NCBI RefSeq assembly: GCF_024586915.1
Contig: NZ_JANBVS010000020.1
Location: 62,001-126,000 of the forward strand
Length of the DNA: 64,000 bases
Direction: 5' to 3'
Origin: Bradyrhizobium sp. SRS-191
Lineage (GTDB): Bacteria; Pseudomonadota; Alphaproteobacteria; Rhizobiales; Xanthobacteraceae
The position numbers and the translations under genes are program-made. The notes under the pieces are model-generated. The model was not told where the DNA came from, did no database searches, and was given only the letters and a program-made list of their open reading frames with translations. Positions 47,783 to 56,881 of the stretch are shown here, piece after piece; within the stretch, counting starts at the first letter, position 1, and the number at the start of each line of letters is the position of its first letter.

Positions 47783-48913
47783 ATGGCTCAAGAGAATTCG
47801 CGGCCGCGGATCGGTGAAGGGCGCATCGGCAGCTCTCTCTGCGCTGCGATCGGCGTGCTCAGCGTCGCTGCGGTGCTCTGCCTGCGCTATCCTGCCTTTC
47901 TCACGACGCCTGAGCTGCGCGTCCATTACGACGTCGAGCTGCTCCGCCTCACGCTCGCGATCGCCATGGTCGTCGGCGCCTGGCTCGGCGTCGTCGGGAT
48001 CGTGCTGGGCGGCCCGCGAGCGCCCGCTGCCATCGGTCTGAGCGGGCTTTTCCTGGCCACGCTGCTCGGCGGGCCTTATGTGCCGACACCGGATTTTCTC
48101 CAGCCGCGCTTCTATTTCGGCCTCGACTGGCTGGTGCTCGATCTGTTCTTCACCGGCGCGGCATTCGTGCTGCTCGAGTGGATCTTCCCGCGGGTGCGGC
48201 CGGAGCAGGGGCCGCTCAGCCCGGGCTGGAAGCTCGATCTCGCTTATTTCGGCGTCAACCATTTGCTGATCGGCATCTTCCTGGTGGTCTCGACGCATTT
48301 CGCGCATGACTATTTCGCCTGGGCGATCAGTCCGTGGCTGCAGGCCCATGTCGTGGCCCTGCCGGCGATCGTCCGCTTCGTGCTGGTGATCCTGGCGGCC
48401 GATGCGGTCGAATACGTCTCCCACCGCGCCTATCACGAGGTGCCGTGGCTGTGGCGGATCCATGCGGTGCATCATTCGCCGGAGCACATGGACTGGCTGT
48501 CGGGATCGCGGCTGCATTTCTTCGAGCCGTTGGCAACCCGCGCCCTGGTGCTCGTGCCGATCGTCCTGCTCGGCTTCCCGCAGGACACGATCTTCGCCTA
48601 TCTCATCTTCATCTCCGTGCAATCGGTGCTGATCCATTCGAACATCAAGATGGATGTCGGCTGGCTGCGCTACGTCATCGTCACCCCGCAATTCCATCAT
48701 TGGCACCACGCGTCGGACGCCGAGGCCCTCGACAAGAACTACGCGGCTCACACGCCGCTGTTCGACATGCTGGGCGGCACCTGGCACCTGCCCAAGGACC
48801 GCTGGCCGGTCAAATACGGCACGGTGAAGCCGATCCCCGGCGGCATGCTCGGCCAGTTCGTGCACCCGTTTGTCGGTCCGGTGAAGGAATTTCTCGAACA
48901 TCGGGACTCGTGA
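47783..48913 (+). CDS. sterol desaturase / fatty acid hydroxylase superfamily membrane protein
   Basis: 376 residues, five to seven membrane spans. The three histidine boxes of integral-membrane di-iron oxygenases are present: HRAYH, HAVHHSPEH and HHWHH, spaced as in the FA_hydroxylase family. The reaction is hydroxylation or desaturation of a lipid, sterol-like or hopanoid substrate. The ATG follows GGGAG at six bases; an in-frame codon 13 residues earlier has no site. It stands alone; substrate cannot be assigned. Confidence 0.88.
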   Translation: MAQENSRPRIGEGRIGSSLCAAIGVLSVAAVLCLRYPAFLTTPELRVHYDVELLRLTLAIAMVVGAWLGVVGIVLGGPRAPAAIGLSGLFLATLLGGPYVPTPDFLQPRFYFGLDWLVLDLFFTGAAFVLLEWIFPRVRPEQGPLSPGWKLDLAYFGVNHLLIGIFLVVSTHFAHDYFAWAISPWLQAHVVALPAIVRFVLVILAADAVEYVSHRAYHEVPWLWRIHAVHHSPEHMDWLSGSRLHFFEPLATRALVLVPIVLLGFPQDTIFAYLIFISVQSVLIHSNIKMDVGWLRYVIVTPQFHHWHHASDAEALDKNYAAHTPLFDMLGGTWHLPKDRWPVKYGTVKPIPGGMLGQFVHPFVGPVKEFLEHRDS

Positions 48914-49083
48914 CGGGGCGCATGCCGCTGTCGCCGGCATGAGCGTCGCCTCGCGACGAGCGCCGCGGCCATCTTTGGAACGCTAGCAGGAGGCAACGGG
49001 ATTGGTCTGTGGTCGCCGTTTTCGACCCGGACCAGACTTCGACACCAACTGAGCTCTCGCAGAAGCCGGCCTGGTTCGCCTCG

Positions 49084-50058
49084 CTACGGGAGGCGGTGAA
49101 CTTCGAATGACCCCATCACGTCAAGAATACGCTGCTGCATGCCCTGCCAATCGGGTACGTCCTGCGGCCGATGACGGAAATAGAAGTCCCGCCCCTTGTT
49201 GATGAAACGGTGCTGACAGGACTTCGGAAAAGCCTCCGACGGCTCGCCGCAGCTAATCACCGTGGTGTTGATGCGGCTTCCTGCCAGCGACTCGTCGGCG
49301 TAGAGATGATAGCGAAATCCGACGTACTGTTTGCCGTCCCTGCCATGAGTGACGCTCTTGGTCTTCGCGAGGCCATGTTCCGTTCCCCGCTCGACGATCG
49401 TCTCGCCGGGATCCGCTTTCATGATGCTCAACACCCACTCCGGATTCCATTCGACGAAGACCCAGTTGCTGTCACGCTCGCCCGGTGCCAGATCGCTCCA
49501 ACGGCGCTCGAGCGGACGAAAGTCGGGTGCGGTCGTCGCCAACAATAGGGTCGGGCGCCTCCCGCCACGCCACTGGGGCTGCCACATGCTTGGAATAAGA
49601 TAAGTCTCGCCGGTGGAATACCTGATGTAGTTGCTGTCGGACGGTGATCCGGGGAAAAGCGCGAGCCGCTTACGACCGAAGTCACGGGCCGGCTCGCAAG
49701 TCAATGCCGGCCGACCATGTTCGATTCGCTCGTTGAGCACGCCCGGTACGAACGCATGGCGACGATATGACCAATGGTAGAGGCGTGGATCGGCAGACTC
49801 GCCGACGACGAGAATGGCGTGGTGCTGCATGTAAAGTGGACCGTCGCGCTTCGCCCGCGTTGTGAAGATCGACAGGTCGAGCCAGGAGCGGGCGGGCCGA
49901 TAGTCGTCAGTCCCGTCAGATATCTGGATACAAAAAGGCTCAGATCCTGCGATCTCTTCAGCACCATGAGCGACGAGGAAAGCTGTCACGGCACCTGCAG
50001 CGACGAAGAGCGAGATCACAACCAAGATCAGACCGACAAGCTTTCGTGGCGAAATCAC
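49084..50058 (-). CDS. hypothetical membrane-anchored protein (324 aa)
   Basis: GTG start with AGGA six bases upstream. One N-terminal span (LVGLILVVISLFVAAGAVTA, residues 7-27) anchors a large extracytoplasmic domain rich in Trp and Arg (LDLSIFTTRAKRDGPLYMQH; MWQPQWRGGRRPTLLLA). Cys pairs (CIQIS, CEPAR, CGEPSEAFPKSC) could form disulfides. No recognised family. Its GC content is somewhat below the neighbouring metabolic genes. Confidence 0.6.
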   Translation of the reverse strand: MISPRKLVGLILVVISLFVAAGAVTAFLVAHGAEEIAGSEPFCIQISDGTDDYRPARSWLDLSIFTTRAKRDGPLYMQHHAILVVGESADPRLYHWSYRRHAFVPGVLNERIEHGRPALTCEPARDFGRKRLALFPGSPSDSNYIRYSTGETYLIPSMWQPQWRGGRRPTLLLATTAPDFRPLERRWSDLAPGERDSNWVFVEWNPEWVLSIMKADPGETIVERGTEHGLAKTKSVTHGRDGKQYVGFRYHLYADESLAGSRINTTVISCGEPSEAFPKSCQHRFINKGRDFYFRHRPQDVPDWQGMQQRILDVMGSFEVHRLP

Positions 50059-50455
50059 TCTCAGTCCTTGGCCCGCGCACAGCTTCGAACTGCGACATCA
50101 GAAGTCGCGTGTGAGATCGGCGCAAGCGTTGCTTTTCGGAAAATTCGGCAGCGCTCCGGGCGGTCGCATGCGGATTTTTACTTGTTTGTCCGCCTTTCGG
50201 AGCCCGCAAAGAATCGCCTCCGGCCCATCTCCGACCTCTCCGCCTACCCCGGTCGTTCCAGGTGATGGGCTCGTGATGATGGTCACCCAGGGTCTCTCCG
50301 GAAGCAATCGGCAGGGGCAGGCGACCCTCGATCTGCTGACCAACTTCGTTCTCCCGCCAGAGGTGCGCGTCGAAGGTCCTCGCTGATGGCTTGCTGCCAT
50401 CACCCATGTCCGGCTCGCGCTGAAGCTCCGCGCGGCTGCGCGGCACGTCGCCTGG
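50059..50455. other. 397-bp interval without a supported gene
   Basis: Several overlapping open frames exist on both strands but none has a ribosome site or a protein-like composition. No repeat or terminator was found. Confidence 0.4.
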
Positions 50456-50617
50456 TCAGAACAGGCCGGGACTGAGATCAAGTCCGTAGGTCAGCGTCAG
50501 CGCCGCCACCAGCAAGACTGCGGCAGCGGCCAGCAGGAGCTGTTTGAGCAGCGCGTCTGAAATGCCGTTTGATGAATCAGAAAGGGCCTTGGAAATAGCT
50601 TTGGCCAGAGTCGTCAT
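50456..50617 (-). CDS. small single-span membrane protein (53 aa), relative of the 49-aa peptide
   Basis: 53 residues: an amphipathic N-terminus (MTTLAKAISKALSDSSNGIS), one hydrophobic span (LLLAAAAVLLVAALTLTYG, about 27-45), then the tail GLDLSPGLF. GAGG precedes the ATG by six bases. Length, topology and the ending G-[IL]-D-[VL]-SP-x-[ML]-F match the 49-residue protein at 7050-7199. Function unknown; small membrane regulators or transporter accessory peptides are possible. Confidence 0.55.
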   Translation of the reverse strand: MTTLAKAISKALSDSSNGISDALLKQLLLAAAAVLLVAALTLTYGLDLSPGLF

Positions 50618-51006
50618 TTGCGACCTCGATCTCGCCCAATATGGACTAGGTCGCGCGAGCAGGCCCAAAGGTTCAACGCAGCCGGGGCGCCGTTGGGCGC
50701 AGAGTCTGCGCGAGCCCGGTGTCGCCCGCTGCTGCCTTGTTCGCGAACGGCAACGGCGCCGGTCAGTATGCTCGTTGGGGTTGACGTGAATCAATGCCCT
50801 GCGGACACAATTCCAATCTGTTCTACGACCGTCTCGACCTGAGACGATGACAGCCGGAAAAAGGCGTGTTCGAGACTGAAGCGGCTCCGCGTCTGCTCGG
50901 ATCGTTCTCGCAGGCGGGTGGACAACACGCGCGGGCGAACACCGATATTGCTCGACGAAGCGTCGGGTCGGCTAGGCAGTGCCGGCGAACAGCAAGGAGA
51001 GTTGAA
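50618..51006. other. 389-bp leader interval
   Basis: Divergent region between the 53-residue peptide and the twin-CX3C peptide genes. It should hold both promoters. No open frame with a ribosome site was found. Confidence 0.4.
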
Positions 51007-51231
51007 ATGAAAGCATTTGGATCGATCGTCGCGGGATTGCTTGCCTTCATGTCGGCCGCATCGATGGCGCCCGTCGAAGCCGCGAGCGGATGCGTCGAGG
51101 TGTGCCAGGCCGAGAACAGGCGCGACGTGAAACTCTGCAATTACCCAAGAAAGGAGATCGAAGAGGTGACGCGATGCCTGGCGACGGCGCGTTCGAATTT
51201 CGATGCCTGCAAGCAGGCGTGCGGCAAGTAG
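51007..51231 (+). CDS. small secreted twin-CX3C protein (74 aa)
   Basis: AAGGAG precedes the ATG. Signal peptide MKAFGSIVAGLLAFMSAASM ends at VEA|AS near residue 26. The mature 48 residues hold six Cys: 29, 33, 44, 57, 68 and 72. The first and last pairs form CX3C motifs (CVEVC and CKQAC), a twin-CX3C arrangement recalling small disulfide-stapled helical hairpins. Metal-handling or periplasmic redox roles would fit, but no family is recognised. Confidence 0.7.
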   Translation: MKAFGSIVAGLLAFMSAASMAPVEAASGCVEVCQAENRRDVKLCNYPRKEIEEVTRCLATARSNFDACKQACGK

Positions 51232-51429
51232 CAGGGCGGCGCAGCTTGCGGCTGGCCCCGCGGAGAGGTCCCGCCGGTTGGATCGTTCGGCCGGCGCTCT
51301 CGGAACGACGCAAGCAGGGGGCCTGCTTGGGCCCGAAAGTGAGGTGCGTCGCTCAGGTTCCTGTGGAGACCTCGCGAGGAAAACTGATAGAACCGACCGG
51401 TCGACGCACTCACGAGGATGGCAAGACCA

Positions 51430-52329
51430 ATGACAACAAAGCGCGTGGTGTTCACTGGGGGAACCGGCAAGGTGGGACGGCATGTGCTGCCGCATCTGCA
51501 AGCCAAGGGGTATGAGCTGCTCAATGTCGATCTCAAGCCGTTCGATCATCCCGGCATCAATACGCTGGTCGCCGATCTCGCCGACAGCGGCCAGGCGTTC
51601 AACGCGCTGACGACGCATTACGGCTTTGGCGGCTTCAATGCCGGCCGGCCGGCGCAGGCGCCGGATGCCGTGGTGCATTTCGCCGCGATCCCGCGGGTGC
51701 TGATCGAGCCCGACAACGAGACCTTCCGGATCAACACCATCTCGACCTACAATGTGATCGAGGCTGCGGCCAAGCTCGGCGTCCGCAAGATCATCATCGC
51801 CTCCAGCGAGACCACCTATGGCGTCTGCTTCGCCGAGGGCGACAAGGACTTCCATCGCTTCCCGCTCGAGGAGGACTACGACATCGACCCGATGGATTCC
51901 TACGGGCTGTCGAAGGTCGTCAACGAGAAGACCGCGCGGGCGTTTGCGATGCGCTACGGCATCGACATCTATGCCTTGCGCATCGGCAACGTCATCGAGC
52001 CGCACGAATACGACATGTTCCCGCGCTTCCTCGCCGACCCGCCGTCGCGCAAGCGCAACGCGTGGTCGTATATCGATGCCCGCGACCTCGGCGAGATCGT
52101 GCATCTGGCGATCGAGAAGGACGGTCTCGGCTTCCAGGTGTTCAACGCCGTCAACGACACGGTGACGGCCAATATCCCGACGCGCGAGCTGCTGCGGCGC
52201 TATTGCCCCAACGTGCCGGTCACCCGCGAGCTCGGCGAGCAGGAGGCGCCGCTGTCGAACCGCAAGACGCGCGAAGTGCTCGGGTTCAAGGAGGCGCACA
52301 ACTGGCGGAAGTATGTGAAGGCGGGGTAG
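51430..52329 (+). CDS. NAD-dependent epimerase/dehydratase family protein
   Basis: About 299 residues. Rossmann motif FTGGTGKVGRH, catalytic YGLSK and preceding SSETTYG, as in extended short-chain dehydrogenases acting on sugar nucleotides or uronates. An in-frame ATG four codons earlier has GAGG touching it, so the ATG twelve bases downstream is preferred; either is possible. It is followed by a palindromic repeat and stands alone on its strand. The likely substrate (sugar acid or nucleotide sugar) is unassigned. Confidence 0.85.
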   Translation: MTTKRVVFTGGTGKVGRHVLPHLQAKGYELLNVDLKPFDHPGINTLVADLADSGQAFNALTTHYGFGGFNAGRPAQAPDAVVHFAAIPRVLIEPDNETFRINTISTYNVIEAAAKLGVRKIIIASSETTYGVCFAEGDKDFHRFPLEEDYDIDPMDSYGLSKVVNEKTARAFAMRYGIDIYALRIGNVIEPHEYDMFPRFLADPPSRKRNAWSYIDARDLGEIVHLAIEKDGLGFQVFNAVNDTVTANIPTRELLRRYCPNVPVTRELGEQEAPLSNRKTREVLGFKEAHNWRKYVKAG

Positions 52330-52340
52330 GCGACGAGGAG

Positions 52341-52441
52341 GGCGGATTGGCGCAGCGTAGTCCGCCTTCCGCCGTCTGCGGCTATTGCTGTTCATGGGTC
52401 ATTCGTGTGCGGAGCGGCGGATTACGCTGCGCTAATCCGCC
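52341..52441. repeat. short inverted-repeat element
   Basis: Two 26-base arms, GGCGGATT-type at 52341-52366 and 52416-52441, are inverted copies with two mismatches, and each is itself a near-palindrome. This motif is widely scattered in Bradyrhizobium genomes, as I recall. It sits between convergent genes and may also work as a bidirectional terminator. Confidence 0.7.
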
Positions 52442-52451
52442 CTACGGACCG

Positions 52452-53231
52452 TCACGCCATCTGCCGCCGGATCGCCAGCATCGCGAGCGACAGCACGATC
52501 GTGCCGAGGATGAACACGGCGGCCGCCGAGACGATCGCCGGGCTGATGTTCTCGCGGATGGTGGCGAACATCTGCCGGGCCAGGGTGCGCTGGTTGGGGC
52601 CGGCGACGAACAGGGTCAGCACGACCTCGTCGAGCGAGGTGGCGAACGCGAACAGCGCGCCGGAGATGATGCCCGGCAGCGCGATCGGCAGCGTCACCGC
52701 GAACAGCACCGTCGCCGGCGCAGCGCCGAGGCTGGCGGCGGCTTGCTCCAGCCTGATGTCCACGCCCTGCAAGGCCGAGGAGACGTTGACCAGCACGAAT
52801 GGCACGGCGACCACCGTGTGGGCGATGATGACGCCGAGATAGGTGTTGGTGAGGCCGTAGCGCGCGAACATCAGCTGCATGCCGACGCCGAGCACCACGG
52901 CGGGCACTACCATCGGCAGCAGGAACACCGTGCGCAGCGTGGAGACCAGCAGCGTGGCTCGCCTGCCGCGCAGGCCGAGCGCGGCGAGCGTCCCGAGCAA
53001 AGTGGCGAGTACCGTGGTGCCGGAGCCGATCAGCAGGCTGTTGACGATCGATAGCCGCCAGGAGTCCGCGGTGACGAGCTCCCTGAACCAGCGTGTTGAA
53101 TAGCCTGGTATGGGATAGTTGAGGAAGACGCTGTCGGTTAGCGACAGCGGCAGCACGGCGACCAGCGGCCCTAGCAGGAAGATCACGACGAGCGCCGCGA
53201 AGACGGCCTTGAGGATCGGCAGCGGCCTCAT
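52452..53231 (-). CDS. ABC transporter permease, PotC-type
   Basis: 259 residues with six spans. The EAA-like cytoplasmic loop is LEQAAASLGAAPATVLFAVT LPIALPGI in two parts. Its ATG overlaps the stop of the upstream permease gene (ATGA), showing translational coupling. It forms the membrane channel with the PotB-type partner for a polyamine, opine or amino-sugar-like substrate captured by the binding protein in the operon. Confidence 0.9.
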   Translation of the reverse strand: MRPLPILKAVFAALVVIFLLGPLVAVLPLSLTDSVFLNYPIPGYSTRWFRELVTADSWRLSIVNSLLIGSGTTVLATLLGTLAALGLRGRRATLLVSTLRTVFLLPMVVPAVVLGVGMQLMFARYGLTNTYLGVIIAHTVVAVPFVLVNVSSALQGVDIRLEQAAASLGAAPATVLFAVTLPIALPGIISGALFAFATSLDEVVLTLFVAGPNQRTLARQMFATIRENISPAIVSAAAVFILGTIVLSLAMLAIRRQMA

Positions 53232-54400
53232 GCGCGCTGCTCCTCGACCGTCAGGCGCATGTAAATGGCGTAGAGCAGGATCGTCATCGCCAGCAACACC
53301 AGGCCGAGTGCGCCCGCCATGCCCCAGTTCGCCGCGCCGGTCGCGTAATAGGCGATGACGGACGAGATCATCTGGTCGTTGGCGCCGCCGATCAGCGCGG
53401 GCGTGATGTAATAGCCCAGCGCCGCCATGAACACGAGCAGCGCGCCGGAGACGACGCCGCGCATCGACAGCGGCAGCAGCACGTGGAAAAAGGCGCGCAA
53501 CGGGTGGGCGCCGAGCGAGGCTGCGGCCGGCATCAGATTGCGCGGGATCGCGATCAGCACGCTGAAGATCGGCAGCACCATGAACGGCAGCAGCACATGG
53601 GTCATCGCGATGACCACGCCGAGCCGGTTGAACATCAGCGGGACCGGGCCCGCGGTGAGGCCAAGCCCTTTCAAGGTCGCGTTGATCAGGCCGTTGTCCT
53701 GGAGCACGACGTACCAGGCGGCGGTGCGCACCAGCAGCGAGGTCCATAGCGGCAGCAGCACGGCGCCGAGCAGCACTTGCCGGCGCCAGCCCTCGACCGA
53801 GGCTGCGACCATCGCATAGGGCAGGCCGATCAGGATGCAGGCGAGCGTGACCAGCGCCGAGGTGACGAAGGTCCGGATCATGATCAGCCGGTTGGCCGAG
53901 GCGCCCTCGGGCATCGCTGCGATACCGCCGGATGCATTGCGCTCGAGATCGACGGCGGCAAGCAGGTTCTTGTCGGTCCAGGGCGAGGCGACGGCTTCGG
54001 CGATGGTCACCCAATAGGAGGTTTCGCCCCAGCGCGCGTCGACACTCGCGAGATCAGTCGCGCCGTTGCCGTCGAGCGCGCGGCGGGTCTTGCCGAGCAG
54101 GCTGCGGAAGCCGGATTGCGCGCTGTTGAGGCGGCGGACGAGGTCGCCGAACTGCTCGTCGTTCTTCAGCGCGCGAATGTCGTCAGCGAAGGCGGCTTGG
54201 GCAGACGCAGGCGGCGCGCCGGTGCGGTCCCAGCCGGACAGCGCGCGTGCCGTGCGCGGCAGCGCCTCGGTCGCGACCGGATCAGATACCGCCGACTTCA
54301 TCATCGTCACCAGCGGCACGACGAAGAACGACAGCATGAACGCCAGCAGCGGTGCGAGCAGCAGGGCTGCCTTCAGGCGGAGGCTGAGGTCTGGTCGCAT
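53228..54400 (-). CDS. ABC transporter permease, PotB-type with long periplasmic insert
   Basis: 390 residues, longer than the usual 280-300 because about 130 residues (roughly 40-170) are inserted after the first span. The insert is hydrophilic and contains WGETSYWVTIAEAVASPWTD. The permease core with the EAA-type loop (AAASLGAHPLRAFFHVLLPL) follows. The start lies inside the end of the ATPase gene by 28 bases. It pairs with the PotC-type permease downstream. Confidence 0.9.
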   Translation of the reverse strand: MRPDLSLRLKAALLLAPLLAFMLSFFVVPLVTMMKSAVSDPVATEALPRTARALSGWDRTGAPPASAQAAFADDIRALKNDEQFGDLVRRLNSAQSGFRSLLGKTRRALDGNGATDLASVDARWGETSYWVTIAEAVASPWTDKNLLAAVDLERNASGGIAAMPEGASANRLIMIRTFVTSALVTLACILIGLPYAMVAASVEGWRRQVLLGAVLLPLWTSLLVRTAAWYVVLQDNGLINATLKGLGLTAGPVPLMFNRLGVVIAMTHVLLPFMVLPIFSVLIAIPRNLMPAAASLGAHPLRAFFHVLLPLSMRGVVSGALLVFMAALGYYITPALIGGANDQMISSVIAYYATGAANWGMAGALGLVLLAMTILLYAIYMRLTVEEQRA

Positions 54401-55467
54401 GATCCCACCACCCAGACATCCGATGCCGCAAAGGACAGCGCGACCTCGCGCCCGACCTCCGCCGCCTCGCTCATGCGGTCACCCTTGATGATCAGCCGCT
54501 GCTCGCCGACGGAGGCGACGAGGCGCATGTGATCGCCGAAATAGACGGCGTCCAGGACCCGCGCTGTCAGGCGGTTGGCCGTCGCCGCGGCATGATCGTT
54601 GATCCGGATCGCCTCGGGGCGGATCGACACGCGCACCTTGCCACCGTCGACGCGGCCCGTGCCGGCATGCGCCGACAGCGAGAGCCCGGACTCCGTGGTC
54701 AGATGCACCGCCTCGCCAACCTGGGAGTCGACCTTGCACGACAGCAGGTTCGTCTCGCCGATGAACTCGGCGACGAACGGGGTGCGCGGCAGCTCGTAGA
54801 TCTCGCGCGGCGGGCCGATCTGCTCGATCCTGCCGTGGTTGAACACGGCGATGCGGTCGGACATCGTCAACGCCTCGTCCTGGTCGTGCGTCACGAACAC
54901 GATGGTGAGGCCGAGCCGGCGGTGCAGGTCGCGGATGTCGAGCTGCATCTGCTCGCGCAGCTTCTTGTCGAGCGCGCCGAGGGGCTCGTCCATCAGCACC
55001 ACCTGCGGCTCGAACACCAGCGCACGCGCCAGCGCGACGCGCTGCTGCTGGCCGCCGGAGAGCTGCGCCGGCTTGCGATCGGCCATGGCGGAGAGCTTGA
55101 CCATGTCGAGCACGCGCGCGACGCGCGTCGCAATCTCCGCCTTGGGCGCGTTGCGCATCTTCAAGGGGAAGGCGATGTTGTCGCGCACGCTCATATGCGG
55201 AAACAGCGCGTAGTTCTGGAACACCACGCCCATGTTGCGCTTGTGCGGCGGCAGCCCGTCGACCCTGACGCCGTCGACCGTGATCGTGCCGCTCGTCGCC
55301 TGCTCGAAGCCGGCGAGCATCATCAACAGCGTGGTCTTGCCGGAGCCGGAAGGGCCGAGCAGGGCGATGAACTCGCCGCGCGCAATGTCGAGATCGAGAT
55401 GGTCGACGACGGTCAGCGGGCCGAAGCGCTTGACCACCTGCCGGAACGAGATGAAGGGGGTGTCCAT
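54373..55467 (-). CDS. ABC transporter ATPase, PotA/spermidine-putrescine type
   Basis: 364 residues. Walker A GPSGSGKTTLL, signature LSGGQQQRVALARAL, Walker B VVLMDEPLGALD and H-loop FVTHDQDEAL are intact. A C-terminal TOBE-like regulatory domain (about 245-364) follows. The ATG is two codons inside an upstream TTG, which lacks support. It powers the two downstream permeases. The substrate class (polyamine, opine, or similar) comes from family likeness only. Confidence 0.92.
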   Translation of the reverse strand: MDTPFISFRQVVKRFGPLTVVDHLDLDIARGEFIALLGPSGSGKTTLLMMLAGFEQATSGTITVDGVRVDGLPPHKRNMGVVFQNYALFPHMSVRDNIAFPLKMRNAPKAEIATRVARVLDMVKLSAMADRKPAQLSGGQQQRVALARALVFEPQVVLMDEPLGALDKKLREQMQLDIRDLHRRLGLTIVFVTHDQDEALTMSDRIAVFNHGRIEQIGPPREIYELPRTPFVAEFIGETNLLSCKVDSQVGEAVHLTTESGLSLSAHAGTGRVDGGKVRVSIRPEAIRINDHAAATANRLTARVLDAVYFGDHMRLVASVGEQRLIIKGDRMSEAAEVGREVALSFAASDVWVVGSCDQTSASA

Positions 55468-55559
55468 GACCAAGGCTTTCGGCGCAGATCACGCCGGTAC
55501 GCTTGCACGTGAGGCGGACGCGCGATGCGAGGATCGCGCGTTCAAGGCATTCGACGGCT

Positions 55560-56675
55560 TCAGCGCGCCAGCCAGGCGTTGAAGCGCTTCGACAGCTCTT
55601 CCGAATTGTCGGTCCAGAAGCCGACGTCGAGCGCGATCGCCTGCTTCAGATTGTCGGGCGTGGTCGGCAACTCCGCGGCGTACTTCTCCGGCACCAGCTT
55701 GGCGGCGGCGATGTTCGGCAGGCCGTAGGCGATGTATTCCGGCAGCTTGGCCTGGTTCTCGGCCTGGCTTGCGAACGCAATGAAGTTCATCGCGGCGTCC
55801 TTGTTCGGCGAGCCCTTCAGCACCACCCAGCTGTCGACCGCATAGATGCTGCCGGGAAAGACGAAGCCGAAATGCTTGCCTTCGGTACGGTTGATGGCCG
55901 TGATACGGCCGTTATAGACTGAGGTCATCGCGACCTGGCCTGATGACAGCAGCTGCAGCGGCTGCGCGCCGGCCTCCCACCAGACGATGTCGGATTTGAG
56001 CGCATCGAGCTTCTTGAAGGCGCGCTCGACGCCCTCCTTGGTCTTCAGCACCTTGTAGACGTCGGCCGCCGGCACGCCATCGGCCATCAGCGCGAATTCG
56101 AGCGTGTATTTGGCGCCCTTGCGGAGGCCGCGCTTGCCGGGGAACTTCGTCGTGTCCCAGAAATCCGCCCAGGTCTTCGGCCCGTCCTTGATCTTGTCGC
56201 CGTCGAACGCCATGCCCGTGGACCAGACGATGGCGCCGACGCCGCAATCGCTGACGCCGGCCGGGATGAAGCCGTCCTTGCCGCCGAGCTTGCTCCAGTC
56301 GATCTTCTCATAGATGCCGTCGCTGCAGCCGAGCTCGAGCTCCTCCGCCTCGACCTGCACCGCATCCCAGTTCGGCACGCCGGCCTTGACCTTGGCCTGC
56401 AGCACGCCGTAGCCGCCGTCCCAGCTCTCGTCGAGCACGGTGGCGCCGAGCTTGGCGGCGAACGGCTGGAAATAGATCTTGCGCTGCGCGTCCTGATAGT
56501 TGCCGCCCCAGGACACGACGGTGAGATCGCGCGCCTGGGCTGAGACGAGCAGGCCCACCATCGCGGCTGCGGCCACCAGCACCGTCTTCGACGCCATCGC
56601 AGCTGCACGTCTGGCAGTCCGATCCGTCGTGCTCGACACCGTGGCCGTCGTGGAGGTGGTCCGCAGAAAAAGCAT
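55560..56675 (-). CDS. ABC transporter substrate-binding protein, PotD/PotF-like
   Basis: 371 residues. An N-terminal Arg-Arg-containing segment (DRTARRAAAMASKTVLVAAA) leads into a signal peptide ending near AQA|RD. Mature motifs DLTVVSWGGNYQDAQRKIYF and GLPNIAAAKLVPEKY place it among extracellular solute-binding proteins for polyamines or opines. An internal Met (27) is an alternative start. It is the promoter-proximal gene of the binding protein-ATPase-permease-permease operon. Confidence 0.9.
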   Translation of the reverse strand: MLFLRTTSTTATVSSTTDRTARRAAAMASKTVLVAAAAMVGLLVSAQARDLTVVSWGGNYQDAQRKIYFQPFAAKLGATVLDESWDGGYGVLQAKVKAGVPNWDAVQVEAEELELGCSDGIYEKIDWSKLGGKDGFIPAGVSDCGVGAIVWSTGMAFDGDKIKDGPKTWADFWDTTKFPGKRGLRKGAKYTLEFALMADGVPAADVYKVLKTKEGVERAFKKLDALKSDIVWWEAGAQPLQLLSSGQVAMTSVYNGRITAINRTEGKHFGFVFPGSIYAVDSWVVLKGSPNKDAAMNFIAFASQAENQAKLPEYIAYGLPNIAAAKLVPEKYAAELPTTPDNLKQAIALDVGFWTDNSEELSKRFNAWLAR

Positions 56676-56881
56676 GCTCGATCATCCGTCGCGCCTGAAA
56701 GGTTCAAAAAAGCTATCGGCTGGACCAAGCCGTGGCAAGCGCGAGTTTTGATCGTCACGTGATGCTATTTTGGCGCTAATGCACTGCATCAGTGGCGTTG
56801 CGGCGAAGCGTACACCCCTCACCTTGCCCTGTTTGAGCAGGGACAGGTTGGCCTCGGTCTGGGATCGGCGTGTCCCGTCCT

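Noticed and set aside
49958..50446. overlapping open frames on both strands
   Set aside because: Mutually exclusive, Arg/Ser/Pro-rich and without start signals.
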